64,000 nt of DNA from Polaribacter atrinae (GTDB lineage: Bacteria > Bacteroidota > Bacteroidia > Flavobacteriales > Flavobacteriaceae), in contig NZ_CP150660.1 in the NCBI RefSeq assembly GCF_038023995.1, positions 3,408,501 to 3,472,500 on the forward strand, given 5' to 3'. The notes under the pieces are model-generated. The model ran no database searches, had not been told where the DNA came from, and saw nothing but the letters and a program-made list of their open reading frames with translations. The translations under genes were made by a program, and so were the position numbers. Positions within the stretch are counted from its first letter, which is position 1. Every line of letters begins with the position of its first letter. Below, piece after piece: positions 38,991-47,605 of this stretch.

Positions 38991-39851
38991 TTAATGACTC
39001 AACGTACCCGCATTAACAATAGGAGAGGCTTCTTTATCGCCACATAAAATAACCAATAAATTACTTACCATTGCAGCTTTTCGTTCATCATCTAGCTCTA
39101 CAATTTGTTTTCTACTTAATTCGTTTAAAGCCATTTCTACCATTTCCACAGCACCTTGTACAATTTTATGTCTTGCAGCTACAATTGCAGTTGCTTGTTG
39201 TCTTTTTAACATGGCAGAAGCAATTTCTTGCGCATACGCTAAGTAACCAATTCTTGCTTCTAAAACTTCTATACCTGCAATAGACAAGCGCTCGTCTATT
39301 TCTTTTTCTAAAGCTTCAGACACTTCGTTTACACTAGAGCGTAAGGTTATATCTTCATCATGACCTTCATCTGCAAAATTATCATACGGATACATACTAG
39401 CCAACTTTCTTACAGCTGCATCTGTTTGTACACGTACAAAGTTCTCATAATTATCTACATCAAAAGCTGCCTTGTAAGTGTCTGTTACTCTCCAAACCAA
39501 AATTGTAGAAATCATGATCGGATTTCCTAATTTGTCATTTACTTTTAAACGTTCAGAATCGAAATTACTAGCTCTTAAAGAAATTGTTTTTTTCTTATAG
39601 AGTGGGTTTGCCCAATACAAACCATTAGATTTAATGGTTCCTACATATTTACCAAATAATAAAATTACTTTAGACGTGTTTGGGTTTACAAGAATAAATC
39701 CGAAGAAACCAATAAAGCCAATTAAACTAACAATTGCATATACAATTGTTTCTTCCATGGCAGAGAATACAATTCCGCCAATAAATAATAATATTACTAT
39801 TAATAACATTAAATAACCGTTTGCTGGTTTAATAATTTTTTCTGTTTTCAT
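38991..39851 (-). CDS. SPFH/Band 7 (stomatin-like) membrane protein
   Basis: 286 residues. Two adjacent hydrophobic helices near the N-terminus (YLMLLIVILLFIGGIVFSAM and IVYAIVSLIGFIGFFGFILV) anchor it; then the Band 7 domain from about residue 55 (TIKSNGLYWANPLYKKKTISL, VTDTYKAAFDVDNYENFVRVQT in pieces, RLSIAGIEVLEARIGYLAYAQEIASAML in pieces). Such proteins form large oligomeric scaffolds in lipid microdomains and control membrane proteases or transport. It is probably the lead gene of the five-gene operon running down to 37151, 88 nt before the next gene. Confidence 0.88.
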   Translation of the reverse strand: MKTEKIIKPANGYLMLLIVILLFIGGIVFSAMEETIVYAIVSLIGFIGFFGFILVNPNTSKVILLFGKYVGTIKSNGLYWANPLYKKKTISLRASNFDSERLKVNDKLGNPIMISTILVWRVTDTYKAAFDVDNYENFVRVQTDAAVRKLASMYPYDNFADEGHDEDITLRSSVNEVSEALEKEIDERLSIAGIEVLEARIGYLAYAQEIASAMLKRQQATAIVAARHKIVQGAVEMVEMALNELSRKQIVELDDERKAAMVSNLLVILCGDKEASPIVNAGTLSH

Positions 39852-39919
39852 ATAGATTCGTTTAAAGTGATATTAAAATGATATCGTAAAGATATACTAT
39901 TATTTTTGAGATTTACAAA

Positions 39920-39947
39920 TTTGGTGAAGATTATTTTTATAAATTTG
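39920..39947 (+). promoter_or_regulatory. Candidate promoter of the S1/P1 nuclease gene
   Basis: TAAATTTG at 39940-39947 fits TAnnTTTG; TTTG at 39920-39923 is the nearest -33 element but only 16 nt away, shorter than the usual 19. The transcript would start about 20 nt before the ATG. Confidence 0.45.
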
Positions 39948-39973
39948 TTGAAACATAATTTTAAAAGCACAAG

Positions 39974-40753
39974 ATGAAGATTAAATTACTTTTTATACTA
40001 TCGCTATTTTTATTCTCAAGTTATACAAAAGAAGAAACTGTATTTTGGGGGCCAACAGGACACAGAACTACTGGTAAAATAGCAGAATATCATTTAACAA
40101 ACAAAGCAAAAAGAAAAATTGATAAATTGTTAAAGGGACAAAGTTTAGCTTTTGTATCCACCTTTGGTGATGAAATAAAATCTGATAAAAAGTACAATGA
40201 ATTTTATTCATGGCATTATGTAAATATGGGCTTGGATGAAAAATATGCAGATGCAGAAAAAAATCCGGCAGGAGATATGGTTACTGGTATACAAAAATGT
40301 GTGCAAGTTTTAAAGGATGATAATAGTAGTGAAGAAGATAAAGTTTTCTATTTAAAAATGTTAGTACATTTAGTAGGAGATTTACACCAACCAATGCATG
40401 TTGGCCAAAGAGAAGATAAAGGAGGGAATACCATACAAGTTCAGTGGTTTGGTAAAGGTGCAAATTTACATTCAGTTTGGGATTCTAAAATAATTGAAGA
40501 GTGGAATATGAGTTATATTGAGTTGGCTGAAAATGCAAAAGATTTATCAAAAGCAGAAATTAAAGCCATCGAAAATGGAACTGTTGTAGATTGGGTAGAT
40601 GAAGTTCATGAAGTTACAAAAGAAGTTTATAAATCTGTTAAAGTTGGAGAAAATTTAAAATACAGATATTCTTACGATCATTTAGAAACCGTAAGAACTC
40701 AATTACAAAAAGGGGGAATTCGTTTGGCAAAAATTTTAAACGAAATTTTCTAG
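39974..40753 (+). CDS. S1/P1-family zinc nuclease, exported
   Basis: 259 residues. S1/P1 nucleases cut single-stranded DNA and RNA with three zinc ions, ligated in part by the N-terminal Trp of the mature protein. A signal peptide precedes FWGPTGHRTTGKIAEYHL, whose Trp and His match that site. Other ligand-bearing segments are WHYVNM, the LVHLVGDLHQPMHVG helix with two His and Asp, and HSVWDSKIIEEW. Likely periplasmic or secreted scavenging of nucleic acids for phosphate and nucleosides. Divergent from the SPFH operon. Confidence 0.9.
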   Translation: MKIKLLFILSLFLFSSYTKEETVFWGPTGHRTTGKIAEYHLTNKAKRKIDKLLKGQSLAFVSTFGDEIKSDKKYNEFYSWHYVNMGLDEKYADAEKNPAGDMVTGIQKCVQVLKDDNSSEEDKVFYLKMLVHLVGDLHQPMHVGQREDKGGNTIQVQWFGKGANLHSVWDSKIIEEWNMSYIELAENAKDLSKAEIKAIENGTVVDWVDEVHEVTKEVYKSVKVGENLKYRYSYDHLETVRTQLQKGGIRLAKILNEIF

Positions 40754-40775
40754 TTAAAAAATCAACACTTATAAG

Positions 40776-40814
40776 AATAGCCTCATAAATTTACTTTTAT
40801 GAGGCTATTTTTTG
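40776..40814 (+). terminator. Terminator of the S1/P1 nuclease gene
   Basis: AATAGCCTCATAAA (40776-40789) pairs with TTTATGAGGCTATT (40796-40809), loop of 6, then T bases. Confidence 0.92.
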
Positions 40815-40868
40815 TTAAGGATTAGTTAATTGTTTTTTAGTAAGATATCTTCTTTGTAATTTTATAAA

Positions 40869-41375
40869 ATGCTAAAAAAAAGTTTTTATACTTTATTGTT
40901 TTTCTCCCTTTTAATCTCTTGTAAAAAAGGAGAAGTAAAAGAGCTATCACAAAAAGTTACTTCTGTAAAGTCTTATACATATAACGAGTTGAAGCCTTTG
41001 TTAGAGAGAAATGATGGTAAAACGTATGTGGTTAATTTTTGGGCAACTTGGTGTGCTCCTTGTATTAAAGAATTACCCGCATTTGAAAAATTAAACGAAG
41101 AATATGCTGCTAAAAATGTAGAAGTTATTTTGGTAAGTTTAGATTTTCCGAAACAAGTAGATAAAAGATTAATTCCTTTTATCAATAAAAATAATTTGCA
41201 CTCTAAAGTAGTTTTATTAAATGATGTGAATGAAGATGTTTGGATAAAAGCAATCGATTCTACTTGGTCTGGAGCATTACCTGCTACTTTAATTTACAAT
41301 GCAAAGGGTAGAAAATTTTATGAGCAATCTTTCGATTATGAAAAACTAGAGTCTGAATTAAAAACTATTTTATAA
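40869..41375 (+). CDS. TlpA/ResA-like thioredoxin lipoprotein
   Basis: 168 residues. Lipobox LLISC at Cys18 anchors it in a membrane facing the periplasm. The thioredoxin fold begins near residue 50 (VVNFWATWCAPCIKELPAF) with redox Cys62 and Cys65, and EVILVSLDF with a conserved pattern of ResA/TlpA. It should reduce disulfides in exported proteins or in cytochrome c maturation. The redoxin at 41393 follows after 17 nt; they are probably a unit. Confidence 0.88.
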   Translation: MLKKSFYTLLFFSLLISCKKGEVKELSQKVTSVKSYTYNELKPLLERNDGKTYVVNFWATWCAPCIKELPAFEKLNEEYAAKNVEVILVSLDFPKQVDKRLIPFINKNNLHSKVVLLNDVNEDVWIKAIDSTWSGALPATLIYNAKGRKFYEQSFDYEKLESELKTIL

Positions 41376-41392
41376 ACTAATAAAGGAACGAT

Positions 41393-41997
41393 ATGAAATA
41401 TACAAAATCAATTTTAATATTATTTGTAGTTTTAGTAGCAAGTGCCTTTACTGTAAAAACGACAGCAGGTTACCAAGTAGGAGATACAATAGAAGACTTT
41501 AAATTAATAAATATTGATGATAAGATGGTTTCTTTGTCAGATTATTCTGATGCAAAGGGCTTTATTCTCATTTTTACGTGTAATACATGTCCGTACTCGG
41601 TAGCTAATGAGGATAGAATAATTGACTTAGATGCAAAATATAAGAAATTAGGATATCCGGTAATTGCAATTAATCCTAATGATCCAAAAGCATCTAAAGG
41701 AGATAGTTTAGAGGATATGAAGGTTAGGGCTAAAGAAAAAGGATTTACGTTTCCTTATTTGTTAGATCAAGAACAAAAAGTGTATCCCAAATTTGGGGCA
41801 ACAAAAACACCACATGTATTTGTTGTTGGTAAACCAAGTATGAAAGTTGAATATATTGGGCAATAGACAATAACTCTAGAGACGCAGATGCTGTAACAGA
41901 AAAATATGTAGAAGACGTTGTAGATGCTTTATTGTCTGGTAAAAAACCAACTAAAACAAACACAAGAGCAATTGGTTGTTCTATAAAAGTATTATAA
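41393..41997 (+). pseudogene. Thioredoxin-family redoxin, frameshifted near the C-terminus
   Basis: An AAGGA motif precedes ATG 41393. Signal peptide, then a peroxiredoxin-like domain: DTIEDFKLINIDDKMVSLSDY, FTCNTCPYSVANEDR with Cys63 and Cys66, and TKTPHVFVVGKPSMKVEYIG. The frame stops at 41864-41866 after residue 157. One base to the right, the sequence continues the expected protein (AIDNNSRDADAVTEKYVEDV, then a tail ending RAIGCSIKVL) to TAA at 41995-41997. Restoring one G in the GGG at 41858-41860 joins the two halves. Either a true -1 frameshift or a sequencing error in the G run. The intact family is about 200 residues, so only the last 45 or so are affected. Confidence 0.85.
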
Positions 41998-42043
41998 GAA
42001 AAATGATTTAGAAGATTAATTGAACTTTTTCCTCTATTTACTA

Positions 42044-42074
42044 AAAATCCCAAGTTTTCACTTGGGGTTTTTTT
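42044..42074. terminator. Terminator between convergent redoxin and DEAD-box genes
   Basis: CCCAAGT (42049-42055) pairs with ACTTGGG (42060-42066) around TTTC, with A bases before and T bases after (to 42074). Confidence 0.85.
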
Positions 42075-42103
42075 ATGATGTATTTAAAAAACTAAACTAG
42101 TTG

Positions 42104-43345
42104 TTAATACCAGCGTTTTTTATTCTTTTTAGAAGCTTCAGATTTTCTTCCTTTATTGTGTTTGCTAACCGTATTTGGTTGCTTTTTTCTGTGTTTTGGA
42201 GGTGCAATTGGGTAAGGGTGTTCTGCAATTACTTTAATAGGCTTTTCTATTAATTTTTCTATTAATTTAATATAAGCATTTTCATCTGGAGAGCAGAAAG
42301 AAAAAGCAATTCCAGATTTTCCTGCTCTACCAGTTCTACCAATTCTATGAATATAGGTTTCTGGTATGTTAGGAATATCAAAATTAATAATGGCATCTAC
42401 ATTTGTAATGTCAATTCCACGTGCAGCAACATCAGTTGCAATTAATATATTTGCTTTTTTATCTTTAAAATCTTCAATAGCTTTGTTACGTATTGCTTGG
42501 GTTTTATCACCATGAATACTTGTAACTTTATAGCCGTTTTTAAGTAAAGATTCTTCTAATTTATCTACACCAAATTTTGTGCGTCTAAAAATAATTATCT
42601 TCCCATTTATGGTATTTCTTAATAAATGCAAACATAAATCGGTTTTGTTTTTCTTTGGAAGATAATACAATAACTGACCAATATTTTTAGCAGTTGTTTC
42701 TTCTGGATTTATTTCAACCTTTACAGGACTTTTTAAAATCCTTTTAGCCAATTCATCTATTTTTTCTGGAATTGTTGCAGAAAAAAGTAACGTTTGTTTT
42801 TGTTTAGGACATAATGCTTCAATTTTTTTAACATCGGCAATAAACCCCATGTCTAGCATTAAATCTGCTTCATCTAACACAAAAATTTCAATAGCACTTA
42901 AATCGATATTTCCTTGCAACTGTAAGTCAATTAATCTACCAGGAGTTGCTACTAAAACATCTACACCTTCGCCTAATATTTCTTTTTGAGGTTCTAAAGA
43001 TACACCTCCAAAAACAGCAGTAGTTTTTAAATCTGTGTATTTGCTATAGCTTACAAAGTTTTCTAGAATTTGTATTGCTAATTCACGAGTTGGCGTTATA
43101 ATTAAAGACTTTATCTTTTTCTTAGCTTTTTGCGCTTCCTTTTCTTCTTTATCTAATAATAATTGAATGATAGGCAATGCAAAAGCAGCAGTTTTTCCTG
43201 TACCAGTTTGTGCAGAAACAATTACATTTTTTTTAGCTAAAACTAAAGGAATTGCTTTTTCTTGTACTTGGGTTGGTCTGTGAAATCGCTCTTCAGCAAC
43301 TGCTTTTAAGATTGATTTATGTAAAGGTAATTCAGAAAACTGCAT
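42104..43345 (-). CDS. DEAD-box ATP-dependent RNA helicase, RhlE-like
   Basis: 413 residues. Motifs in order: Q motif region FHRPTQVQEKAIP, motif I SAQTGTGKTAAFALP, Ia PTRELA, II VLDEADLMLDMGF, III SATIP, IV-VI with ATDVAARGID and HRIGRTGRAGKSG. The C-terminus is a short basic tail (KHRKKQPNTVSKHNKGRK...). DEAD-box proteins of this type remodel ribosome assembly intermediates or RNA at low temperature. Stands alone, with a terminator downstream. Confidence 0.93.
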   Translation of the reverse strand: MQFSELPLHKSILKAVAEERFHRPTQVQEKAIPLVLAKKNVIVSAQTGTGKTAAFALPIIQLLLDKEEKEAQKAKKKIKSLIITPTRELAIQILENFVSYSKYTDLKTTAVFGGVSLEPQKEILGEGVDVLVATPGRLIDLQLQGNIDLSAIEIFVLDEADLMLDMGFIADVKKIEALCPKQKQTLLFSATIPEKIDELAKRILKSPVKVEINPEETTAKNIGQLLYYLPKKNKTDLCLHLLRNTINGKIIIFRRTKFGVDKLEESLLKNGYKVTSIHGDKTQAIRNKAIEDFKDKKANILIATDVAARGIDITNVDAIINFDIPNIPETYIHRIGRTGRAGKSGIAFSFCSPDENAYIKLIEKLIEKPIKVIAEHPYPIAPPKHRKKQPNTVSKHNKGRKSEASKKNKKRWY

Positions 43346-43941
43346 TGATTATTTTTATTGCAAAGATAGTTTAATTGTACTTATGCGTATTGTATTTATA
43401 AAAAATTGAATGTTAAAGACGTTTTGTGCTCAAAAGAGCGAATCCTACTTAAAAAACTGAAACCGTTTAAACTGTTGAAAATGTAAAATTTTTATTAGTA
43501 AAGATGACCAGAACTATGTTTAGAATTTGAATTAGATACTAAAGGAATAAATACTTATGAAAATGTTAAAAAGACCGCCTGAATAAGCAAATCTTTAGAT
43601 ACAATTGACCTTAATTCAGATAAAGTTGATACATTAGTCGCTATTTTATATCCAGAAATTATAAAAGTCTCATAAGGAAGATTTTTATAGAAATTTTAGA
43701 AAAAACAAATCTAATTATATAAAAGGATATAAGCCGGAGTAAGGTTGTAATCGTTTTTATATAGAGCTATTAAAATGTTCTATTGACGATGTTATAATAG
43801 GATAAAATTTTAAAGAGCAACGTTAAAATATTAATATTGAATCTTTAAGGAAGTTTACTCTAAGTTTGATAAAATGTTATCAATCTTTTAAATTAAAATT
43901 TATTAAAAATAAAACTGATACCAAATACTAAATAAAAATAG
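43346..43941. other. 596-base non-coding region with degraded gene remnant
   Basis: No intact gene. The plus strand from 43526 to 43675 reads like a decayed coding frame, described separately. The segments near 43346 and 43941 should hold the divergent promoters of the helicase and the DsbD-like gene; no consensus promoter was clear. Confidence 0.5.
43526..43675 (+). pseudogene. Possible remnant of an unidentified gene
   Basis: The frame starting at 43526 reads FELDTKGINTYENVKKTA, then TGA (43580-43582), then ISKSLDTIDLNSDKVDTLVA and ILYPEIIKVS to TAA 43673-43675. The residue composition looks protein-like, but there is no start and an internal stop. No family recognised. Confidence 0.3.
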
Positions 43942-45921
43942 ATGAAAAAAATAATTTTAATTTTAATATTAACCCTTGGGTTTACAGCCTATTCTCAAGT
44001 TTTTGAGCCAGTTAAATGGACAACTTCTGTAGAAAAAGTGTCAGATACAGAATACAATCTGGTAGCAAACGCAAGTATAGATCAAGGTTGGCATTTATAT
44101 TCTCAGGATGTACCAGAGGACGGACCAATAGCAACACTTTTTAATTTTGAAGAAAATGAAAATTACACTTTAATTGGGGATGTTCTAGAAGAAGAAGGAC
44201 ACACGATAGATGATCCTGTTTTTAATATGGTCATTAAGTTTTTTGAGAACAATGCAATATTTAAACAAAAAATAAAAATAACCAATAAAGAACTTTCTTT
44301 TATAAAAGGAGAGGTCGAATTTATGGTTTGTGATGATAGTAAATGTCTTCCACCAACTTATATTGATTTAGAATTTAATTTTAATAATACAATTGTTAAA
44401 AAAGATGCTGCAGCAACAGGTGTAACTTCAAAAAAAGAAGCTGTTGTTCATAGCACATCTATAAACAACCCAAGTAAAGACAATAATCAAAGAGGTTTAA
44501 TCTCAATTTTCTTAATTGCTTTTTTATCTGGTTTTGCGGCATTGTTAACGCCTTGTGTGTTCCCAATGATACCAATGACGGTAAGTTTTTTTACCAAACA
44601 AAGTAAAACCAAGGCAGCAGGAATTAGAAATGCCATTATTTACGGATTATCAATTATTGTTATTTACGTTTTATTAGGGGTTTTAGTCAGTCTTATTTTT
44701 GGTGCAGACTCATTAAATGCCTTGTCTACAAATGTTTGGTTTAACGTTATCTTTTTTATTTTATTATTGGTTTTTGCTACTTCTTTTTTAGGAGCTTTCG
44801 AAATTATGTTACCAAATTCTTGGGCAAATAAAGTAGATTCTCAAGCAGATAGAGGTGGTTTAATTGGTATCTTTTTTATGGCTTTGGCACTTGCAATTGT
44901 ATCCTTCTCATGTACAGGCCCAATTGTTGGTACCTTATTAGTAGAAGCTGCTGCTGGTGGAAGTCAAATAGGTCCAATTGTGGGGATGTTAGGCTTTTCT
45001 TTAGCAATAGCTTTACCATTTGCATTATTTGCAGCGTTTCCTGGTTGGTTAAATTCTTTGCCAAAATCTGGTGGTTGGTTAAACACAGTAAAAGTAGTTT
45101 TAGGATTCTTAGAACTTGCTTTGGCTTTCAAATTTTTGTCAAATGCAGACTTAGTACTTCAATTACACTGGTTAGAAAGAGAAGTGTTTATAGCTATTTG
45201 GATTGCCATTTTTGGAGGGTTAACTTTATATCTTTTCGGAAAAATACAGTTACCACATGATTCTCCTGTAAAACATATTTCTGTTGGTAGATTAGGTTTA
45301 GGATTATTTTCATTAACTTTTACATTGTATATGTTACCAGGTTTATGGGGAGCTCCATTAAATTTAATTAGTGCTTTTCCGCCACCACAACATTATAGTG
45401 AATCTCCCTACGGTGTTGGGTATATGAAATTAGGTTCTGGAGATGTATCTAATATTGAAATTCCTGACGGAGCACATTTAATGGCGCCGCATAATATTTT
45501 AGCATTTAATGATTATGATAAAGGTTTAGCGTATGCTAAAAAAGTTGGCAAACCAGTAATGATGGACTTTACGGGACATGCATGTGTAAATTGTAGAAAG
45601 ATGGAACAAAATGTCTGGGTACAGCCTAAGGTTTTAAAATTGCTGAAAAATGATGTAATTCTAATTTCTTTATATGTTGATGATAAAAGAAAGTTGAAGG
45701 ATGAAGAAGTGGTAGATAGCAAATTAAGACCTGGTAAGAAACTAAAATATATTGGTCAGAAATGGAGTGAATTGCAAACCATTAAATACAAAACCAATAC
45801 ACAGCCTTTTTATGTTTTAATGAATCATAATGAAGAGGATTTAAATGCACCAGTAGGGTATACGCCTAACACAGATGAGTATTATACTTGGATGAAAGAA
45901 GGAATTGAAAAGTTTAAATAA
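43942..45921 (+). CDS. DsbD-like thiol:disulfide interchange protein
   Basis: 659 residues. It carries electrons from cytosolic thioredoxin across the inner membrane to periplasmic partners. Layout: signal peptide; N-terminal DsbD-alpha-like domain (about 20-160; [24 protein letters not shown] with two Cys); transmembrane DsbD-beta domain (about 185-440) with [13 protein letters not shown] and [13 protein letters not shown], each with a redox Cys; C-terminal thioredoxin-like domain with [14 protein letters not shown] (Cys548, Cys551). Possibly the reductant source for the TlpA-like protein at 40869. Followed 17 nt later by the aminotransferase gene. Confidence 0.9.
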   Translation: MKKIILILILTLGFTAYSQVFEPVKWTTSVEKVSDTEYNLVANASIDQGWHLYSQDVPEDGPIATLFNFEENENYTLIGDVLEEEGHTIDDPVFNMVIKFFENNAIFKQKIKITNKELSFIKGEVEFMVCDDSKCLPPTYIDLEFNFNNTIVKKDAAATGVTSKKEAVVHSTSINNPSKDNNQRGLISIFLIAFLSGFAALLTPCVFPMIPMTVSFFTKQSKTKAAGIRNAIIYGLSIIVIYVLLGVLVSLIFGADSLNALSTNVWFNVIFFILLLVFATSFLGAFEIMLPNSWANKVDSQADRGGLIGIFFMALALAIVSFSCTGPIVGTLLVEAAAGGSQIGPIVGMLGFSLAIALPFALFAAFPGWLNSLPKSGGWLNTVKVVLGFLELALAFKFLSNADLVLQLHWLEREVFIAIWIAIFGGLTLYLFGKIQLPHDSPVKHISVGRLGLGLFSLTFTLYMLPGLWGAPLNLISAFPPPQHYSESPYGVGYMKLGSGDVSNIEIPDGAHLMAPHNILAFNDYDKGLAYAKKVGKPVMMDFTGHACVNCRKMEQNVWVQPKVLKLLKNDVILISLYVDDKRKLKDEEVVDSKLRPGKKLKYIGQKWSELQTIKYKTNTQPFYVLMNHNEEDLNAPVGYTPNTDEYYTWMKEGIEKFK

Positions 45922-45938
45922 TTTTAATTATCATAATT

Positions 45939-47438
45939 ATGATTTCTGAAAATAAAAATAGAATAGTAAAAACTGATTTAGAAAATTATTTCAATCAGTT
46001 TAAAGTAAATATTGTTGGTATTAACCAAACCTTTGAATCTCCTTATGGAGAACAAAAATTAATTTATACAGATTGGACTGCCAGTGGAAGGTTATATCGT
46101 CCTATTGAAGAAAAGTTAATCAATGAATTTGGACCATTTATAGCAAATACACATACAGAAACTTCTACTTCTGGTGCTGCTATGACTTTAGCTTACCATG
46201 AAGCTAGAAACATTATTAAACGTCATGTAAATGCAAATGAAAATGATGTTTTAATTACTTCTGGTACAGGAATGACAGGTGTAGTAAATAAATTTCAAAG
46301 AATTTTAGGTTTAAAAGTTTCAGAGAATTTAAAAGAACATACAAATATTCCAGATGAAATTAGACCTATTGTTTTTGTCTCTCATATGGAACACCATTCT
46401 AATCATACTTCTTGGATAGAAACAATTGCAGATGTAGAGGTCGTTCCTTGTGATGATGAAGGTTTGTTATGTATAAAGAAATTTGAAGAATGTATTAAGA
46501 AATACGAACACAGAAAAATAAAAATAGCTTCTATAACTGCTTGTTCTAATGTTACTGGTATTAAAACGGCATACCACGAAGTTGCCAAATTAATACATAA
46601 ATACAACGGACTTTGTTTTGTAGATTTTGCTTGTTGTGCTCCTTATGTAGATATTAATATGCACCCAGAAAATGAAGAAGAACAGTTAGATGCCATCTTC
46701 TTTTCTCCGCATAAGTTCTTAGGAGGCCCAGGAACTTCTGGTGTTTTGGTTTTTAATAAGAAATTGTATAAAAATGTGGTGCCAGATAACCCTGGAGGAG
46801 GTACAGTAAGTTATACAAACCCATGGGGACAACATGATTATTTTGTTGATGTAGAAACAAGAGAAGATGGTGGTACACCTGGTTTTATGCAGGCCATAAA
46901 AATTGCCCTTTCTATTCAGTTGAAAGACCAAATGGGAGTTGTAAATATTAAGAAAAGGGAAGATGAAATTAATGCAGTTGTATTTAAAACATTACATAAC
47001 CTTTCTGGAGTAAAAATATTAGCTCCAAACCATACAGATAGATTAAGTATTTTTTCTTTTTATTTTGAAAAATATCACTTTAATATGGTTGTAAAAATAT
47101 TGAACGATAGATTCGGAATTCAAACTAGAGGCGGTTGTTCTTGTGCAGGAACGTACGGACATTTTTTATTGAATGTAGATCAAGAAACTTCTAACAGAAT
47201 AAAAGATGAAATTTTACTTGGCTGCAATACAGATAAACCAGGTTGGATTCGTTTATCTATTCACCCAACAATAACGTCTGAAGAGTTGAATTTTATTTGT
47301 AATTCTCTACAAGAATTGTCAGATAATATTGAAGAATGGTCTAAGGATTATAAGTATGATAGTCTTAAAAACGATTTTTTACACAAGACTGTTAAGCCTA
47401 TCGAAAAAGAGTTGGTAAAGAAATGGTTTTCATTATAA
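45939..47438 (+). CDS. Class V aminotransferase-fold PLP enzyme, cysteine-desulfurase-like
   Basis: 499 residues. PLP-binding Lys lies in FFSPHKFLGGPGTSGVLVF; the preceding Asp in CFVDFACCAPYVDI, plus TSGTGMTGVVNK and the aromatic/acid CSNVTGIKT pattern fit the class V fold (SufS/NifS, kynureninase). A C-terminal cysteine-rich stretch RGGCSCAGTYGHFLL is also seen in members of this subgroup. The protein is longer than SufS (about 410), so the sulfurase role is not certain; substrate unknown. Probably co-transcribed with dsbD. Confidence 0.82.
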   Translation: MISENKNRIVKTDLENYFNQFKVNIVGINQTFESPYGEQKLIYTDWTASGRLYRPIEEKLINEFGPFIANTHTETSTSGAAMTLAYHEARNIIKRHVNANENDVLITSGTGMTGVVNKFQRILGLKVSENLKEHTNIPDEIRPIVFVSHMEHHSNHTSWIETIADVEVVPCDDEGLLCIKKFEECIKKYEHRKIKIASITACSNVTGIKTAYHEVAKLIHKYNGLCFVDFACCAPYVDINMHPENEEEQLDAIFFSPHKFLGGPGTSGVLVFNKKLYKNVVPDNPGGGTVSYTNPWGQHDYFVDVETREDGGTPGFMQAIKIALSIQLKDQMGVVNIKKREDEINAVVFKTLHNLSGVKILAPNHTDRLSIFSFYFEKYHFNMVVKILNDRFGIQTRGGCSCAGTYGHFLLNVDQETSNRIKDEILLGCNTDKPGWIRLSIHPTITSEELNFICNSLQELSDNIEEWSKDYKYDSLKNDFLHKTVKPIEKELVKKWFSL

Positions 47439-47529
47439 AAATATTAGTTTAAAATAAGGTGTTTCAGCTTTAAAACGGAATAGTATTAAATTACTTTACG
47501 TTAGGTTTTCTTTATTTCTAAGAATATAA

Positions 47530-47562
47530 AAAGGGATTGTAGCAATACAATCCCTTTCTTTT
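47530..47562. terminator. Terminator between aminotransferase and sulfatase genes
   Basis: AAAGGGATTGTA (47530-47541) pairs with TACAATCCCTTT (47546-47557) around GCAA. A T-rich tail follows on the plus strand and A bases precede it, so it can serve both convergent genes. Confidence 0.88.
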
Positions 47563-47605
47563 TTATGTATAAAATTAAAATTTTCTAATTGGTAGAATTA
47601 AGAGG

